Shown piece after piece: positions 45,791 to 53,978 of a stretch of 64,000 nucleotides of DNA; positions within the stretch are counted from its first letter, which is position 1, and the number at the start of each line of letters is the position of its first letter. A program made the translations under genes and the position numbers. Below the pieces are notes generated by a model, which was not told where the DNA came from, did not search any database, and worked only from the letters and a program-made list of their open reading frames with translations. The DNA comes from PUPG01 sp964463915. Its GTDB lineage: Bacteria; Bacteroidota; Bacteroidia; Bacteroidales; UBA7960. The stretch is taken from assembly GCA_964463915.1 (NCBI GenBank), contig CAYXEH010000002.1:62001-126000 (forward strand), read 5' to 3'.

Positions 45791-46918
45791 TTACCCTTCT
45801 GCCCTGACAAACTCAGCAATCTCACGGGCAGCCCGGTCAGAAGCCCCTTCACCACCCAGTTTCTGTTCCAGCTGCCGGTATTCCTCCTTCATCCGGCTGC
45901 GGTAGGCGGAATTGTACAACAGCCGGTCAAGCTCATGCCGCAAAGCTTCCCGGTTGAAATCATCCTGTATCATTTCCCGCACAACCGGTTTATCCATGAT
46001 CAGGTTCACCAGTGAAATGTACCTGACCTTCAACAGGTGCCTGGCAATATGGTAAGAAATCGTATTGGCCTTGTAGCACACAACCTGGGGTACATTAAAA
46101 AGAGCCGTTTCCAGGGCAGCCGTCCCCGAGGCCACCAGTGCAGCTTCGGCATTGGCCAGCAGGGGATAAGTCTGGTCATACACCAGGGAAATGTTAGTAT
46201 TGCCGGCATACTGCAAATAGAACTCCTTGTCGTAGGCAGACACTGCAGCCACCACAAACTGGTAGTCCGGAAAGTAATTTGTCATGGCGGCCATATCCCC
46301 GAGCTTCCTGCTGATCTCCTGCTTGCGGCTTCCCGGGAGAACCGCCACAATGGGTTTATCAGAAAGATTATTGACCTTACGAAAATCCGCAAACTCAGGA
46401 TCCTTCCTTACCGGCATGATCTCATCCAACAAAGGGTTCCCCGGAAAACTGACCGGAAAGTTCAGGCGGCCATAAAAGTCTTTCTCAAAGGGAAGGATCA
46501 CCAGCATCTTGTCCACCACCCTTCTGATCTTTTTGATGCGGGATTGCTTCCATGCCCATATCATGGGACTTATATAATATACAACGCGAATACCTCTTTG
46601 GTGGGCATATTCGGCAATTCGAAGATTGAAACCGGGATAATCCACAAGAATGAGCACATCCGGCTTCCAGGCCAGAATATCCTGCTTGCAGAATTGAAGA
46701 TTGCGAAGAATTGGCCTCAGATTCACCAGTACTTCCCAGAACCCCATAAATGACAGTTCATTAATATGCTTTACCGGTATACCCCCCTCTCTGGCCATCC
46801 GGTCACCACCCCAAAAACGGAACACCGCATCCTTGTCGTGTGCCTTCAGCCCCTTCATCAGATTGGCTGCATGCACATCGCCCGAGGCTTCACCAGCTAT
46901 GATATAGTATCTGTTCAC
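45791..46918 (-). CDS. lpxB: Lipid-A-disaccharide synthase LpxB
   Basis: 375 residues starting at a GTG (46918). It begins NRYYIIAGEASGDVHAANLM, the typical LpxB start, and carries FWGGDRMAREGG, MGFWEVL, VDYPGFNLR, YYISPMIWAWKQSRIKKI, LPGSRKQEI and ASGTAALETALF. It joins two acylated glucosamine units to make the lipid A backbone at the inner membrane. A GGGAC-TTC-GTCCC hairpin lies eight bases before the GTG. The gene follows surE and a small membrane gene after 180 bases. Confidence 0.95.
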   Translation of the reverse strand: MNRYYIIAGEASGDVHAANLMKGLKAHDKDAVFRFWGGDRMAREGGIPVKHINELSFMGFWEVLVNLRPILRNLQFCKQDILAWKPDVLILVDYPGFNLRIAEYAHQRGIRVVYYISPMIWAWKQSRIKKIRRVVDKMLVILPFEKDFYGRLNFPVSFPGNPLLDEIMPVRKDPEFADFRKVNNLSDKPIVAVLPGSRKQEISRKLGDMAAMTNYFPDYQFVVAAVSAYDKEFYLQYAGNTNISLVYDQTYPLLANAEAALVASGTAALETALFNVPQVVCYKANTISYHIARHLLKVRYISLVNLIMDKPVVREMIQDDFNREALRHELDRLLYNSAYRSRMKEEYRQLEQKLGGEGASDRAAREIAEFVRAEG

Positions 46919-46925
46919 TGTCTGT

Positions 46926-46938
46926 CAGGGACTTCGTC
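46926..46938 (-). promoter_or_regulatory. Hairpin over the lpxB ribosome-binding region
   Basis: GGGAC and GTCCC form a 5-bp stem with a 3-base loop right before the GTG start at 46918. It may hinder ribosome access. The rest of the 180-base gap shows only a 15-base direct repeat (47007-47021 and 47078-47092). Confidence 0.4.
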
Positions 46939-47098
46939 CCCTGGTTACTAACGTTTTATCCCTATGGGATCTAATCTCTGTTTTCGTTTCTTCTCCCGGC
47001 CCGTGTAAACCAACAACCAATAACCTCACTGGCCGTTTCCCAGACCATCGGCAGCTCCCCCATCACTCATCCCATGAAAACCAACAACCAATCAACAA

Positions 47099-47371
47099 CT
47101 AGAAAAAGTAAAACACCAACAACGTCATCACAAAAGTCACCACCAGGATTCCCCGGCCGGTGCGGTCGAATTTCTTGTTCACCATGAAGAACCTGAATGG
47201 AAACAAATTACTTGCTACGCCAATCAGACCGGGTACCCTGGGCCGGGGCAGGTAAACCAGGCCCTCCACATGGCCGTATTGTTTCAGGATCAACAGTGCC
47301 AGGGCGTAAACCAGCATAGGAAGCACCAGTCCGATTACAATACCTAATGTCCAGCGGTCTTTATTCAGCAT
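47099..47371 (-). CDS. Small membrane protein of unknown function
   Basis: 90 residues with two clear membrane helices (GIVIGLVLPMLVYALALLIL near 10-30 and GILVVTFVMTLLVFYFF near 74-90). The middle holds VYLPRPRVPGLIGVASNLFPFRFFM and a basic NKKFDRTGRG turn. No family is recognised with certainty. It overlaps the end of surE by 11 bases and lies before lpxB, a place where Bacteroidota genomes often have such a gene. Confidence 0.7.
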   Translation of the reverse strand: MLNKDRWTLGIVIGLVLPMLVYALALLILKQYGHVEGLVYLPRPRVPGLIGVASNLFPFRFFMVNKKFDRTGRGILVVTFVMTLLVFYFF

Positions 47372-48134
47372 GAAATTTCCATTTTTTGACCTCAGGGATT
47401 AGCCCGTGGGCGGTAAAGTCAAACTGTACGGGCACCACAGATACATAATTATTCTTCAGGGCCCACTCGTCGGTTTCATTGCTACTCTCATGCAGGGCAA
47501 ACTGACCGGTAAGCCAGTAATAGTCTTTTCCCCGCGGATCCTGCCTGTGGTCAAACTCTTCCTCCCAGTTTCCTCGTGCCTGCCGACACACTTTCACTCC
47601 TTTCAGTTCGGAAGCCTCCACGGCCGGGATATTTACATTCAGGCATATCCCTTTTGGTAACCCATGTTCCAGGACATTGGTGACCACCCTCTGGATATAT
47701 TTTTTGGCCTGGGTAAAATCCGCATCAAAACGATAATCCAGCAGCGAAAAGCCAATGGACGGAATCCCTTCCATGGAACCCTCAATGGCTGCCGACATGG
47801 TCCCGCTATAGATAACGCTGATGGAAGAATTGGCCCCGTGATTGATTCCGGAAACCAACACATCGGGCTTCCTTTTCAACACTTTATTAACGGCAAGTTT
47901 CACACAATCAACGGGGGTTCCGCTGCAACTGTATTCGTCATGTCCACCGTCTACCGTAATTTTTTCAAGCCTCAGCGGATTGGTGATGGTGACCGCATGC
48001 CCCATCCCGCTCTGCGCTTTATCGGGAGCTACCACCACAACTTCTCCCAGTTCCAGCATATATTTAACCAGATGACGGATCCCGGGGGCCATTACACCGT
48101 CGTCATTGGTTACCAATATTAAAGGTTTATCCAT
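47361..48134 (-). CDS. surE: 5'/3'-nucleotidase SurE
   Basis: 257 residues. It begins KPLILVTNDDGVMAPGI, with Asp residues for the metal, and has SGTPVDCVKLAV and SGINHGANSS, the SurE family motifs. It removes phosphate from nucleoside monophosphates and related substrates. The promoter upstream is a full match to the Bacteroidota consensus. The gene leads the surE-orf90-lpxB group. Confidence 0.95.
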   Translation of the reverse strand: MDKPLILVTNDDGVMAPGIRHLVKYMLELGEVVVVAPDKAQSGMGHAVTITNPLRLEKITVDGGHDEYSCSGTPVDCVKLAVNKVLKRKPDVLVSGINHGANSSISVIYSGTMSAAIEGSMEGIPSIGFSLLDYRFDADFTQAKKYIQRVVTNVLEHGLPKGICLNVNIPAVEASELKGVKVCRQARGNWEEEFDHRQDPRGKDYYWLTGQFALHESSNETDEWALKNNYVSVVPVQFDFTAHGLIPEVKKWKFHAE

Positions 48135-48153
48135 ACAAATGAGTTTATCTGCA

Positions 48154-48184
48154 CAAAGCTAATCAGAATATGATTGATTACAAA
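48154..48184 (-). promoter_or_regulatory. Consensus Bacteroidota promoter for the surE operon
   Basis: On the minus strand TTTG (48181-48184), a spacer of exactly 19 bases, and TAGCTTTG (48154-48161) match TTTG-N19-TAnnTTTG. The start codon of surE lies 19 bases downstream. This is the clearest promoter in the window. Confidence 0.8.
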
Positions 48185-48282
48185 CCGCGGAATAAAAAAG
48201 ACAGACCAAAACAGCTGTTTGACTTAACTTTTTTTAACAGGCGTCATTTTGGCAGGAAATCGCGGCTGGCCCGTTTTTTGCT

Positions 48283-48290
48283 TATTTTTG
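48283..48290 (+). promoter_or_regulatory. -7 promoter element for the YugP-type gene
   Basis: TATTTTTG matches TAnnTTTG. If used, it would give a leader of about 195 bases that contains the 23-bp repeat array. A -33 element at the right distance is not evident. Confidence 0.4.
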
Positions 48291-48332
48291 TCCGTTTACG
48301 ATCATGAAATTCATATCAGGGAATTGTTAAAT

Positions 48333-48480
48333 GTCACATTAACGAATATTGAAGGATTACGCCAACGAATCTTTGATCATTACATCATGAATATCGAACA
48401 TTCACCTCAATAGATCTTGAATCGTTAAATCAACGAATATTAAACAAATACAATTTTTGAAAGTTACACCAACGAATAAT
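48333..48480. repeat. Degenerate 23-bp tandem array upstream of the YugP-type gene
   Basis: About six copies of a TTACACCAACGAATATTGA-like unit start near 48334, 48357, 48380, 48402, 48425 and 48464. The first five are 22-23 bases apart; the last follows after 39. Copies two, five and six keep CAACGAAT. The array fills the gap between the divergent surE and YugP-type genes, next to the latter. Confidence 0.75.
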
Positions 48481-48490
48481 TGATATAGCT

Positions 48491-49177
48491 ATGGTATTTA
48501 ACATGGAGATTTTAATCATTTTCGGGGTTTTCATGCTGCTGAGCTGGATGGTCTCCAGCCGGCTGAAGAACCGCTTTGCCAAATATTCCAAAATGCCCCT
48601 GCGCAGCGGATTATCCGGAAGAGATATTGCAGAAAAGATGCTGCGTGAAAGCGGTGTGGAGAATGTCCGGATCATCTCAACGCCGGGCCGCCTGACCGAC
48701 CATTACAATCCAGTGAGCCGCACCGTGAACCTGAGCCCGCAGGTATACCAGGGCCGTTCTGTGGCTGCAGCAGCAGTGGCTGCACACGAATGCGGACATG
48801 CCGTTCAGCATGCCCGGGCTTATGCCCCTCTGAAAATGCGCTCCGCACTGGTACCGGTAATCAGCGTCAGCTCACGCTACATGCAGTGGGTGCTGCTGGC
48901 GGGAATCCTTACCGTGGAAACCTTCCCCGGATTATTGCTGGCGGGTATCATCATGTTTGCCGCCACCACCCTTTTCAGTTTCGTTACCCTGCCGGTGGAA
49001 TTTGATGCCACCAACAGGGCCCTGCGCTGGCTGACCGATACCGGCATCACCGTCGGGGAAGAGTACAGCAGCGCCAAAGATGCCCTGAAGTGGGCTTCAC
49101 TGACATACGTGGTAGCCGCACTGGCTTCACTGGCCACACTAATGTACTACATCATGATCTTCATGGGAAGACGTTAA
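48491..49177 (+). CDS. YugP-type membrane zinc metallopeptidase
   Basis: 228 residues, beginning with a membrane helix (MEILIIFGVFMLLSWMV). AAHECGHAVQHA gives the HExxH-like zinc site (His-Glu-x-x-His), and EFDATNRALRWL holds the third ligand region; LSGRDIAEKML is also typical. Two or three more membrane helices follow (ILTVETFPGLLLAGIIMF, the C-terminal TYVVAALASLATLMYYIMIF). The family is known as DUF zinc metallopeptidase YugP; its substrate is not known. The start could also be the ATG at 48503. The transcript may carry the 23-bp repeat array in its leader. Confidence 0.88.
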   Translation: MVFNMEILIIFGVFMLLSWMVSSRLKNRFAKYSKMPLRSGLSGRDIAEKMLRESGVENVRIISTPGRLTDHYNPVSRTVNLSPQVYQGRSVAAAAVAAHECGHAVQHARAYAPLKMRSALVPVISVSSRYMQWVLLAGILTVETFPGLLLAGIIMFAATTLFSFVTLPVEFDATNRALRWLTDTGITVGEEYSSAKDALKWASLTYVVAALASLATLMYYIMIFMGRR

Positions 49178-49215
49178 GGCCCGGCCCGAATCTGTCAGGC
49201 TGCAGGCCTGAGCAT

Positions 49216-49330
49216 CTGAACGGAACTGCCGGGAAGGGCGGTAATGTCTGCATCCTGAATGAACCACCGGGAAGGACGATAATGCCTGCGTCCTGAACGA
49301 AACGCCGGTCAGGAGTGTCCGGCCAGCGTC
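49216..49330. repeat. Three tandem copies of a 38-39-bp unit
   Basis: Units at 49216-49254, 49255-49292 and 49293-49330 each start CTGAA and end in GCATC or GCGTC. The first two share CCGGGAAGG, a GATAATG/GGTAATG stretch and CTGC. A partial fourth copy may lie just before. The array lies between the convergent YugP-type gene and maf. Confidence 0.75.
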
Positions 49331-49359
49331 GGGCACAAGCCGGCAGCAGTGCTTATAAT

Positions 49360-49393
49360 TTGGCGTAAACCCCCGGGCAGTGGTTTACGCCAA
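49360..49393. repeat. 12-bp inverted repeat before maf
   Basis: TTGGCGTAAACC (49360-49371) pairs exactly with GGTTTACGCCAA (49382-49393) over a 10-base loop. There is no T tract on either side, so it is a weak terminator candidate; a protein-binding palindrome is also possible. Confidence 0.8.
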
Positions 49394-49424
49394 CCGTATT
49401 AGGCAACATCCGGCGGCAGCGCCC

Positions 49425-50027
49425 CTACGGACACAACATTCCCAGCAGGGCTTCGTAGACCTTGTGCACCGGCAATCCCATCACATTGTGGTAGGATCCT
49501 TCAATGCCATTGATCCCCACATAACCGATCCATTCCTGGATGCCATAGGCCCCCGCCTTATCGTATGGGGCGTAGTGTTCCACGTAATGGCAGATTTCCT
49601 GTTCGGTCAGATGACGGAAGTGAACCGCTGACCTGTCATATATATAATGTACCTCAGTGCCCCGGCAAATGCATACACCGGTGTACACCTCATGCATGCT
49701 TCCGGAAAGGCCTTTCAGCATGGCAATGGCATCCGCCTCATCCACCGGTTTATTAATAATCCGCCCCCGGTGTACCACAATGGTATCGGCCGTTATCACA
49801 ACGGCCAGGGGGTTTTTCAGTTCTTCGGAAAATTCAAGGGCTTTCTGCCGGCACAGGAGTTTCACCACTTCCACCGGTGAGAGGCCTTCCGGGAACACCT
49901 CCTTTGTGGGTCTTGCCTCCACCCGGAAGGGAATCCCGGCCCCCTCCATCAACGCTTTTCGCCTCGGCGACTGAGAACCGAGAATAATGTCATATTTCTT
50001 CAGGCAATCCAATTGTTCCATACTCAT
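49425..50027 (-). CDS. maf: Maf-type nucleotide pyrophosphatase
   Basis: 200 residues from the ATG at 50027 (50021 is an alternative). An open frame extends upstream to 50117 but the added residues do not look like Maf. Motifs are YDIILGSQSPRRKALMEGAG, VITADTIVVHRGRIINKP with the catalytic Asp, and GVCICRG; AYGIQEWIGYVGINGIEGSYHNVMGLP is the C-terminal family segment. It hydrolyses non-canonical or modified nucleotides (dTTP/UTP type). It follows kdsC after 186 bases that hold nothing recognisable. Confidence 0.93.
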   Translation of the reverse strand: MSMEQLDCLKKYDIILGSQSPRRKALMEGAGIPFRVEARPTKEVFPEGLSPVEVVKLLCRQKALEFSEELKNPLAVVITADTIVVHRGRIINKPVDEADAIAMLKGLSGSMHEVYTGVCICRGTEVHYIYDRSAVHFRHLTEQEICHYVEHYAPYDKAGAYGIQEWIGYVGINGIEGSYHNVMGLPVHKVYEALLGMLCP

Positions 50028-50213
50028 CCAATAATTTCCATCGTTTGCTGCAGTACCACAAGCATCCCGGTTGCCACGGCTAAAGCCGGGGAAGCATCCG
50101 GTCAGGCCACACCGCAAAATCTGACATCACAGCCCCGTCCACACAAACCCTGGCATAAAAGCCACAAGACCGCAGCCCTGTCACCCCATCCCCGAAACCA
50201 CGGCCCTGGCAAA

Positions 50214-50735
50214 TCACCAGTGAAACCCATCCTCGTGCAGCCAGTTCTCCTGTACCTTCATTACCTGTTCGATGACATCCCTCACACACCCTTCACCGCC
50301 CTTACGGGAAGAAATATATTTGGAAATAGCCTTGATCTCTTCAACGGCATCGGCCGGACAGGCAGGCACACCCACCTTACGCATCACCTTGTAGTCGGGA
50401 ATGTCATCTCCCATGTACAATACATGGGCAGGATCTATCCCGTATTCAAGGATCATCTTTTCATAAATCTCCATTTTATTGCTGATGGAAAGGTGGATAT
50501 CTTTCAGCCCAAGCAGGGTAAACCGCTGCCTTACCGCTTCACAGCTTCCCCCGGAAATAATGATGATCCGGTAACCCTTTTTCACGGCCAGCTGCATGAT
50601 ATAGCCATCCTTCACGTTCATGCTTCGCAGCATACCTCCTTCAGGGGTCAGCAGCACCACCCCATTGGTCATCACACCGTCCACATCAAAAATAAATGTA
50701 CGGACATCCTTCAGCAATTGTTTATAATTCGTCAT
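50214..50735 (-). CDS. kdsC: KdsC-like 3-deoxy-D-manno-octulosonate 8-phosphate phosphatase
   Basis: 173 residues of the HAD superfamily, class C0 without a cap. IFDVDGVMTNG holds the nucleophile and acid/base Asp pair, IIISGGSCEAVRQR and YMGDDIPDYKVMRKVG the other motifs. The family removes phosphate from KDO-8-phosphate in lipopolysaccharide synthesis, which fits lpxB 4 kb away. The first codons overlap the DUF2520 gene end by four bases (ATGA). Confidence 0.9.
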   Translation of the reverse strand: MTNYKQLLKDVRTFIFDVDGVMTNGVVLLTPEGGMLRSMNVKDGYIMQLAVKKGYRIIIISGGSCEAVRQRFTLLGLKDIHLSISNKMEIYEKMILEYGIDPAHVLYMGDDIPDYKVMRKVGVPACPADAVEEIKAISKYISSRKGGEGCVRDVIEQVMKVQENWLHEDGFHW

Positions 50736-51535
50736 TCAGTTTCTGCTTTATTTTCTTCTTTATATCTGTTGATGATACTTTCGCTGACAAAATTATAGAT
50801 TTCCCGGTAACCGGGATTTGCCTCAAGCATGCGCAAATGAGTTTTAATCACCTTGCGGTTATTCCGCCGGGCCGGACCAGTCTGGGCACTTAGTGGCGAT
50901 GCATGCATCACTTTACGGGCTGTTTCCTGCACAAGGGGTTTCAGCAAATCAAAAGAAAGATCATTTTCTTCCAGCAGATCAGCTGCTATGGTATACATGT
51001 GATTGACGAAATTACAGGCAAAAACCGCGGCCACATGCACCTGGCGACGCTCTGTCGACGAAACCCTTGCCACCGTATCACTCAGCCTTCCGGCCAGTTG
51101 TTCCAGCAGACAGTAGTCCTCATCCCGGGCCGCTTCCAGGCAGAGAGGCACCTCGCTGAAATCCACGTCCACCTCTTTGGAGAAAGTCTGAAGGGGGTAA
51201 AAAACCCCACCCCGTTTTGTGGCAGCATCCAGCACATTTATACCGGTGGTGCCCGATGTATGTACCAGGAACCTGTCCTTCAGGGGAAAGCGCTCTGCCA
51301 GCCCTGCAATGGCATCATCAGACACAGAGATCACATAGAGATCCGCCCTGTCAGTCAGTTTATCCAGTTCTGATGTGGCCTGACAGTCGATTTGGGAAGC
51401 CAGTGCTTCCGCAGATGAGAATGTACGGCTATATACCTGCAGCACTTCCACGCCGGAATCTTTGAAAGCCCGGGCCATGTGGGTTGCCACGTTCCCGGCA
51501 CCCAGCATTACGACCGATTGAATTGCCTGTTTCAT
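50732..51535 (-). CDS. Rossmann-fold DUF2520 protein
   Basis: 267 residues from the ATG at 51535, which lies four bases after the ccmF stop; a longer open frame reaches 51604 inside ccmF. VVMLGAGNVATHMARAF is the dinucleotide-binding motif, and VHTSGTTGINVLDA and GVFYPLQTFSKEVDVDFSEVPLCLE are typical of the DUF2520 family, related to F420-dependent NADP oxidoreductases and pyrroline-carboxylate-reductase-like folds. Substrate not known. It is in the common Bacteroidota order ccmF, DUF2520, kdsC, maf, all on one strand. Confidence 0.85.
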   Translation of the reverse strand: MKQAIQSVVMLGAGNVATHMARAFKDSGVEVLQVYSRTFSSAEALASQIDCQATSELDKLTDRADLYVISVSDDAIAGLAERFPLKDRFLVHTSGTTGINVLDAATKRGGVFYPLQTFSKEVDVDFSEVPLCLEAARDEDYCLLEQLAGRLSDTVARVSSTERRQVHVAAVFACNFVNHMYTIAADLLEENDLSFDLLKPLVQETARKVMHASPLSAQTGPARRNNRKVIKTHLRMLEANPGYREIYNFVSESIINRYKEENKAETE

Positions 51536-51539
51536 AGGT

Positions 51540-53936
51540 TCAGCTCTTTTGCTTTTCCCTTCGCATGCTGCGCCAGCGGTTTCTGAAAGCAATCCATAGC
51601 CCAACCAGTAACACTGCGATACTGAGCCACAGCAAATTGATCATCGGGAAAATGGTGGTTTTGATCACAATAAACTCCGGCTTTTCTTCATACACTTCTA
51701 TTACAACGGTATAAGGTTCGTCACTCGCCCGCCGGAACCTGTACATTTGCTCCAGCTCCTGAAGCAGGAAATCCTCCCGCATCACCTGTCCATCTTCAAT
51801 CACATAAGAAGGATCAACCTCAAAGGACCTGCCATCACCGGTCCGTAGCTCCATCAGGGCGGTAATCCTGACATCCGAAGCAACCTGCAGGTCGCCCTGT
51901 GTTTGTATGTCTTTAAATATCAACAAGTTATTTTCTATTTCCAGGGTATCACCCACCGCAATGGAAAACTTTTCCAACAAAGCATAGGAACCGGATGCGG
52001 GATCCGTTTCCAGGTCAGCATAAGTAATGTGGGTAAACACATCCCTCAGCGGGGATACATGCGCATAAGGCTCATACACATTCCCCATTTGATCATTCAG
52101 GAGTACAGCGGGATATGAACTGAACGCTTTATAATAATCTCCTTCGGAATTGGTTTTCAGAAAATCCAACTGGTAATGGATCCGCTCACCGTCAAAATCC
52201 CTGTCTACGTATGTCACATAGTATTTACCCATGGGCAGTACCTCTCCTTTCACCAGCATAAGGTTTTCCGTTTCAGAAAAATCCTCGCCAAGGCGATATT
52301 CGGAGGTGTTTTCAGAGATAACGCTTTTTTGAGAGAAAGTCAGCAATACAGCCAGCAGGAACAGGGCGATCCCAAGGTGACTGATGGACGGCCCGGCATC
52401 CATTAGTTTCCCGCGGAAGCGGAAAAGCATATCCAGGGAAGAAAACAGCGCAAACAGGGAAGCAAATAGCATCAGCAAATGATCCGGCCGTCCAATCCCG
52501 AAAATTAAGGCCAGCAGGATACCCACAAGCACTGAGAGAGCCAGGGAAAAAGAAATGCTGTTCCGGAAAGCCTTGTTGTCATTCTTTCCCCAGCGGATAA
52601 AATGGGTTACCCCGATCAGCAGTCCGATCGCTGCGGCAAAGGGCAGCTGCCAGCGATTGTAATAAGCCGCCACATCCACCGGCGGAGCCATGTTGGTACC
52701 CAATAAATGATTGATTACAGGGATGGACGTGGAAAAAATGACCTGAAATGCAGACAACACCAGCACCAGGCTTCCGGCAAGCAGCCAGAATTCACGGGTA
52801 AAGAAATGTTCGCTCGCTTTCCCGGGCAATTGCCTGTAATGCCTGAAAAGCAAAAAGAGCGAGATCCCCAGGAACACAAGCATATACCACAGGATGTGTA
52901 TACCCATTCCGTCGCGGCCAAAGGAGTGCACGGAAGTGTCAGACAATACCCCGCTTCGGGTAAGGTAAGAGGCGTAAATCACCAGGATAAACGCAAGCAA
53001 GGTGAATAAAAAGGCCGGGAAATAGGTATGACGCCTTTTCTGGCTGATCCGCATCAGGTGGAGGCCTGCCACCAGCACCAGCCATGGGACCAGGGAGGCA
53101 TTTTCTATGGGATCCCATGCCCAGAAGCCACCAAAAGTGAGGGATTCATAGGCCCATACTCCGCCGAGCAGGATTCCTGCACCCAGGAATAACACACCCA
53201 GGATCATCCAGGGCATTGCCGGACGTATCCAGGCATGGAACTGCCGGCGCCACAGGGCAGCCACTGCATAACAGAAAGGCACCAGCACCGCGGCATAGCC
53301 AATAAAGGTCACCGGCGGGTGCGACATCATCCAGAAATTCCGCAGCAGTGGGTTCAGACCGTTGCCGTCAGTGATCATGGAAAGATACCCAGGGTTATGA
53401 AAGAAATGATTGTCCATATTTTCGGGTGCCTGCCGAAGGAGTAAAAAAGGATCCATACCGATACTGACCTCCCCGAAACGAATCCCAAGAAGCATACTCA
53501 ATATGAATACCTGCGAGAAGGAGAAAATGGTCATCACCGGGGCCTCCCACCGGCGTGCAAAACGGATCAGTAACAGACCGAAGACCACCTGGCTCAGTGC
53601 CCAGAACAACAGGCTTCCCTCCTGCCCGGCCCAGAAACCGGCAATTTTATAACCCAGCGAAAGATCATTCTCCATGTTGATCCACACATAGCGGTACTCA
53701 TAATAGTGGTTGAGCAGAATGAACATCAGTATGAATGCGGCAACCCCCACCATCAGGCTGTGTATCCTGAAAGACCTGCGGGCCCATGCCCGCCACTGAC
53801 GGTAATCGGTTCGCCGCTCCCGGGAGGCCTGAAAATAGGTGATGGTTGAAAACAGGGCCAGGAAAAAGGCCAGAAACAAAGCCGCCCGACCCGCGTAACC
53901 CCAGATAAGATGTTCTCCGATGTATTGGACATCCAT
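51540..53936 (-). CDS. CcmF/CcsA-type cytochrome c assembly protein
   Basis: About 798 residues from the ATG at 53936. It has around fifteen membrane helices. The heme-handling tryptophan-rich motif is WAYESLTFGGFWAWDPIEN, and conserved His occur in FWMMSHPPVTFIGYA and NHYYEYRYVW. It holds heme and delivers it to apocytochrome c outside the membrane. The C-terminal periplasmic part (about 600-760) carries a beta-rich domain, and the last helix ends near 795. It supports c-type cytochromes, in line with an anaerobic respiratory chain and the dms genes. It begins 42 bases after the HsdR-N gene. Confidence 0.9.
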   Translation of the reverse strand: MDVQYIGEHLIWGYAGRAALFLAFFLALFSTITYFQASRERRTDYRQWRAWARRSFRIHSLMVGVAAFILMFILLNHYYEYRYVWINMENDLSLGYKIAGFWAGQEGSLLFWALSQVVFGLLLIRFARRWEAPVMTIFSFSQVFILSMLLGIRFGEVSIGMDPFLLLRQAPENMDNHFFHNPGYLSMITDGNGLNPLLRNFWMMSHPPVTFIGYAAVLVPFCYAVAALWRRQFHAWIRPAMPWMILGVLFLGAGILLGGVWAYESLTFGGFWAWDPIENASLVPWLVLVAGLHLMRISQKRRHTYFPAFLFTLLAFILVIYASYLTRSGVLSDTSVHSFGRDGMGIHILWYMLVFLGISLFLLFRHYRQLPGKASEHFFTREFWLLAGSLVLVLSAFQVIFSTSIPVINHLLGTNMAPPVDVAAYYNRWQLPFAAAIGLLIGVTHFIRWGKNDNKAFRNSISFSLALSVLVGILLALIFGIGRPDHLLMLFASLFALFSSLDMLFRFRGKLMDAGPSISHLGIALFLLAVLLTFSQKSVISENTSEYRLGEDFSETENLMLVKGEVLPMGKYYVTYVDRDFDGERIHYQLDFLKTNSEGDYYKAFSSYPAVLLNDQMGNVYEPYAHVSPLRDVFTHITYADLETDPASGSYALLEKFSIAVGDTLEIENNLLIFKDIQTQGDLQVASDVRITALMELRTGDGRSFEVDPSYVIEDGQVMREDFLLQELEQMYRFRRASDEPYTVVIEVYEEKPEFIVIKTTIFPMINLLWLSIAVLLVGLWIAFRNRWRSMRREKQKS

Positions 53937-53978
53937 GATGAGAAACAATTGGTTCAAACAAATGTACACAAATATATA

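Noticed and set aside
47007..47092. A 15-base direct repeat (AAACCAACAACCAAT) upstream of lpxB
   Set aside because: Two short A/C-rich copies 71 bases apart; too simple in composition to support a function.
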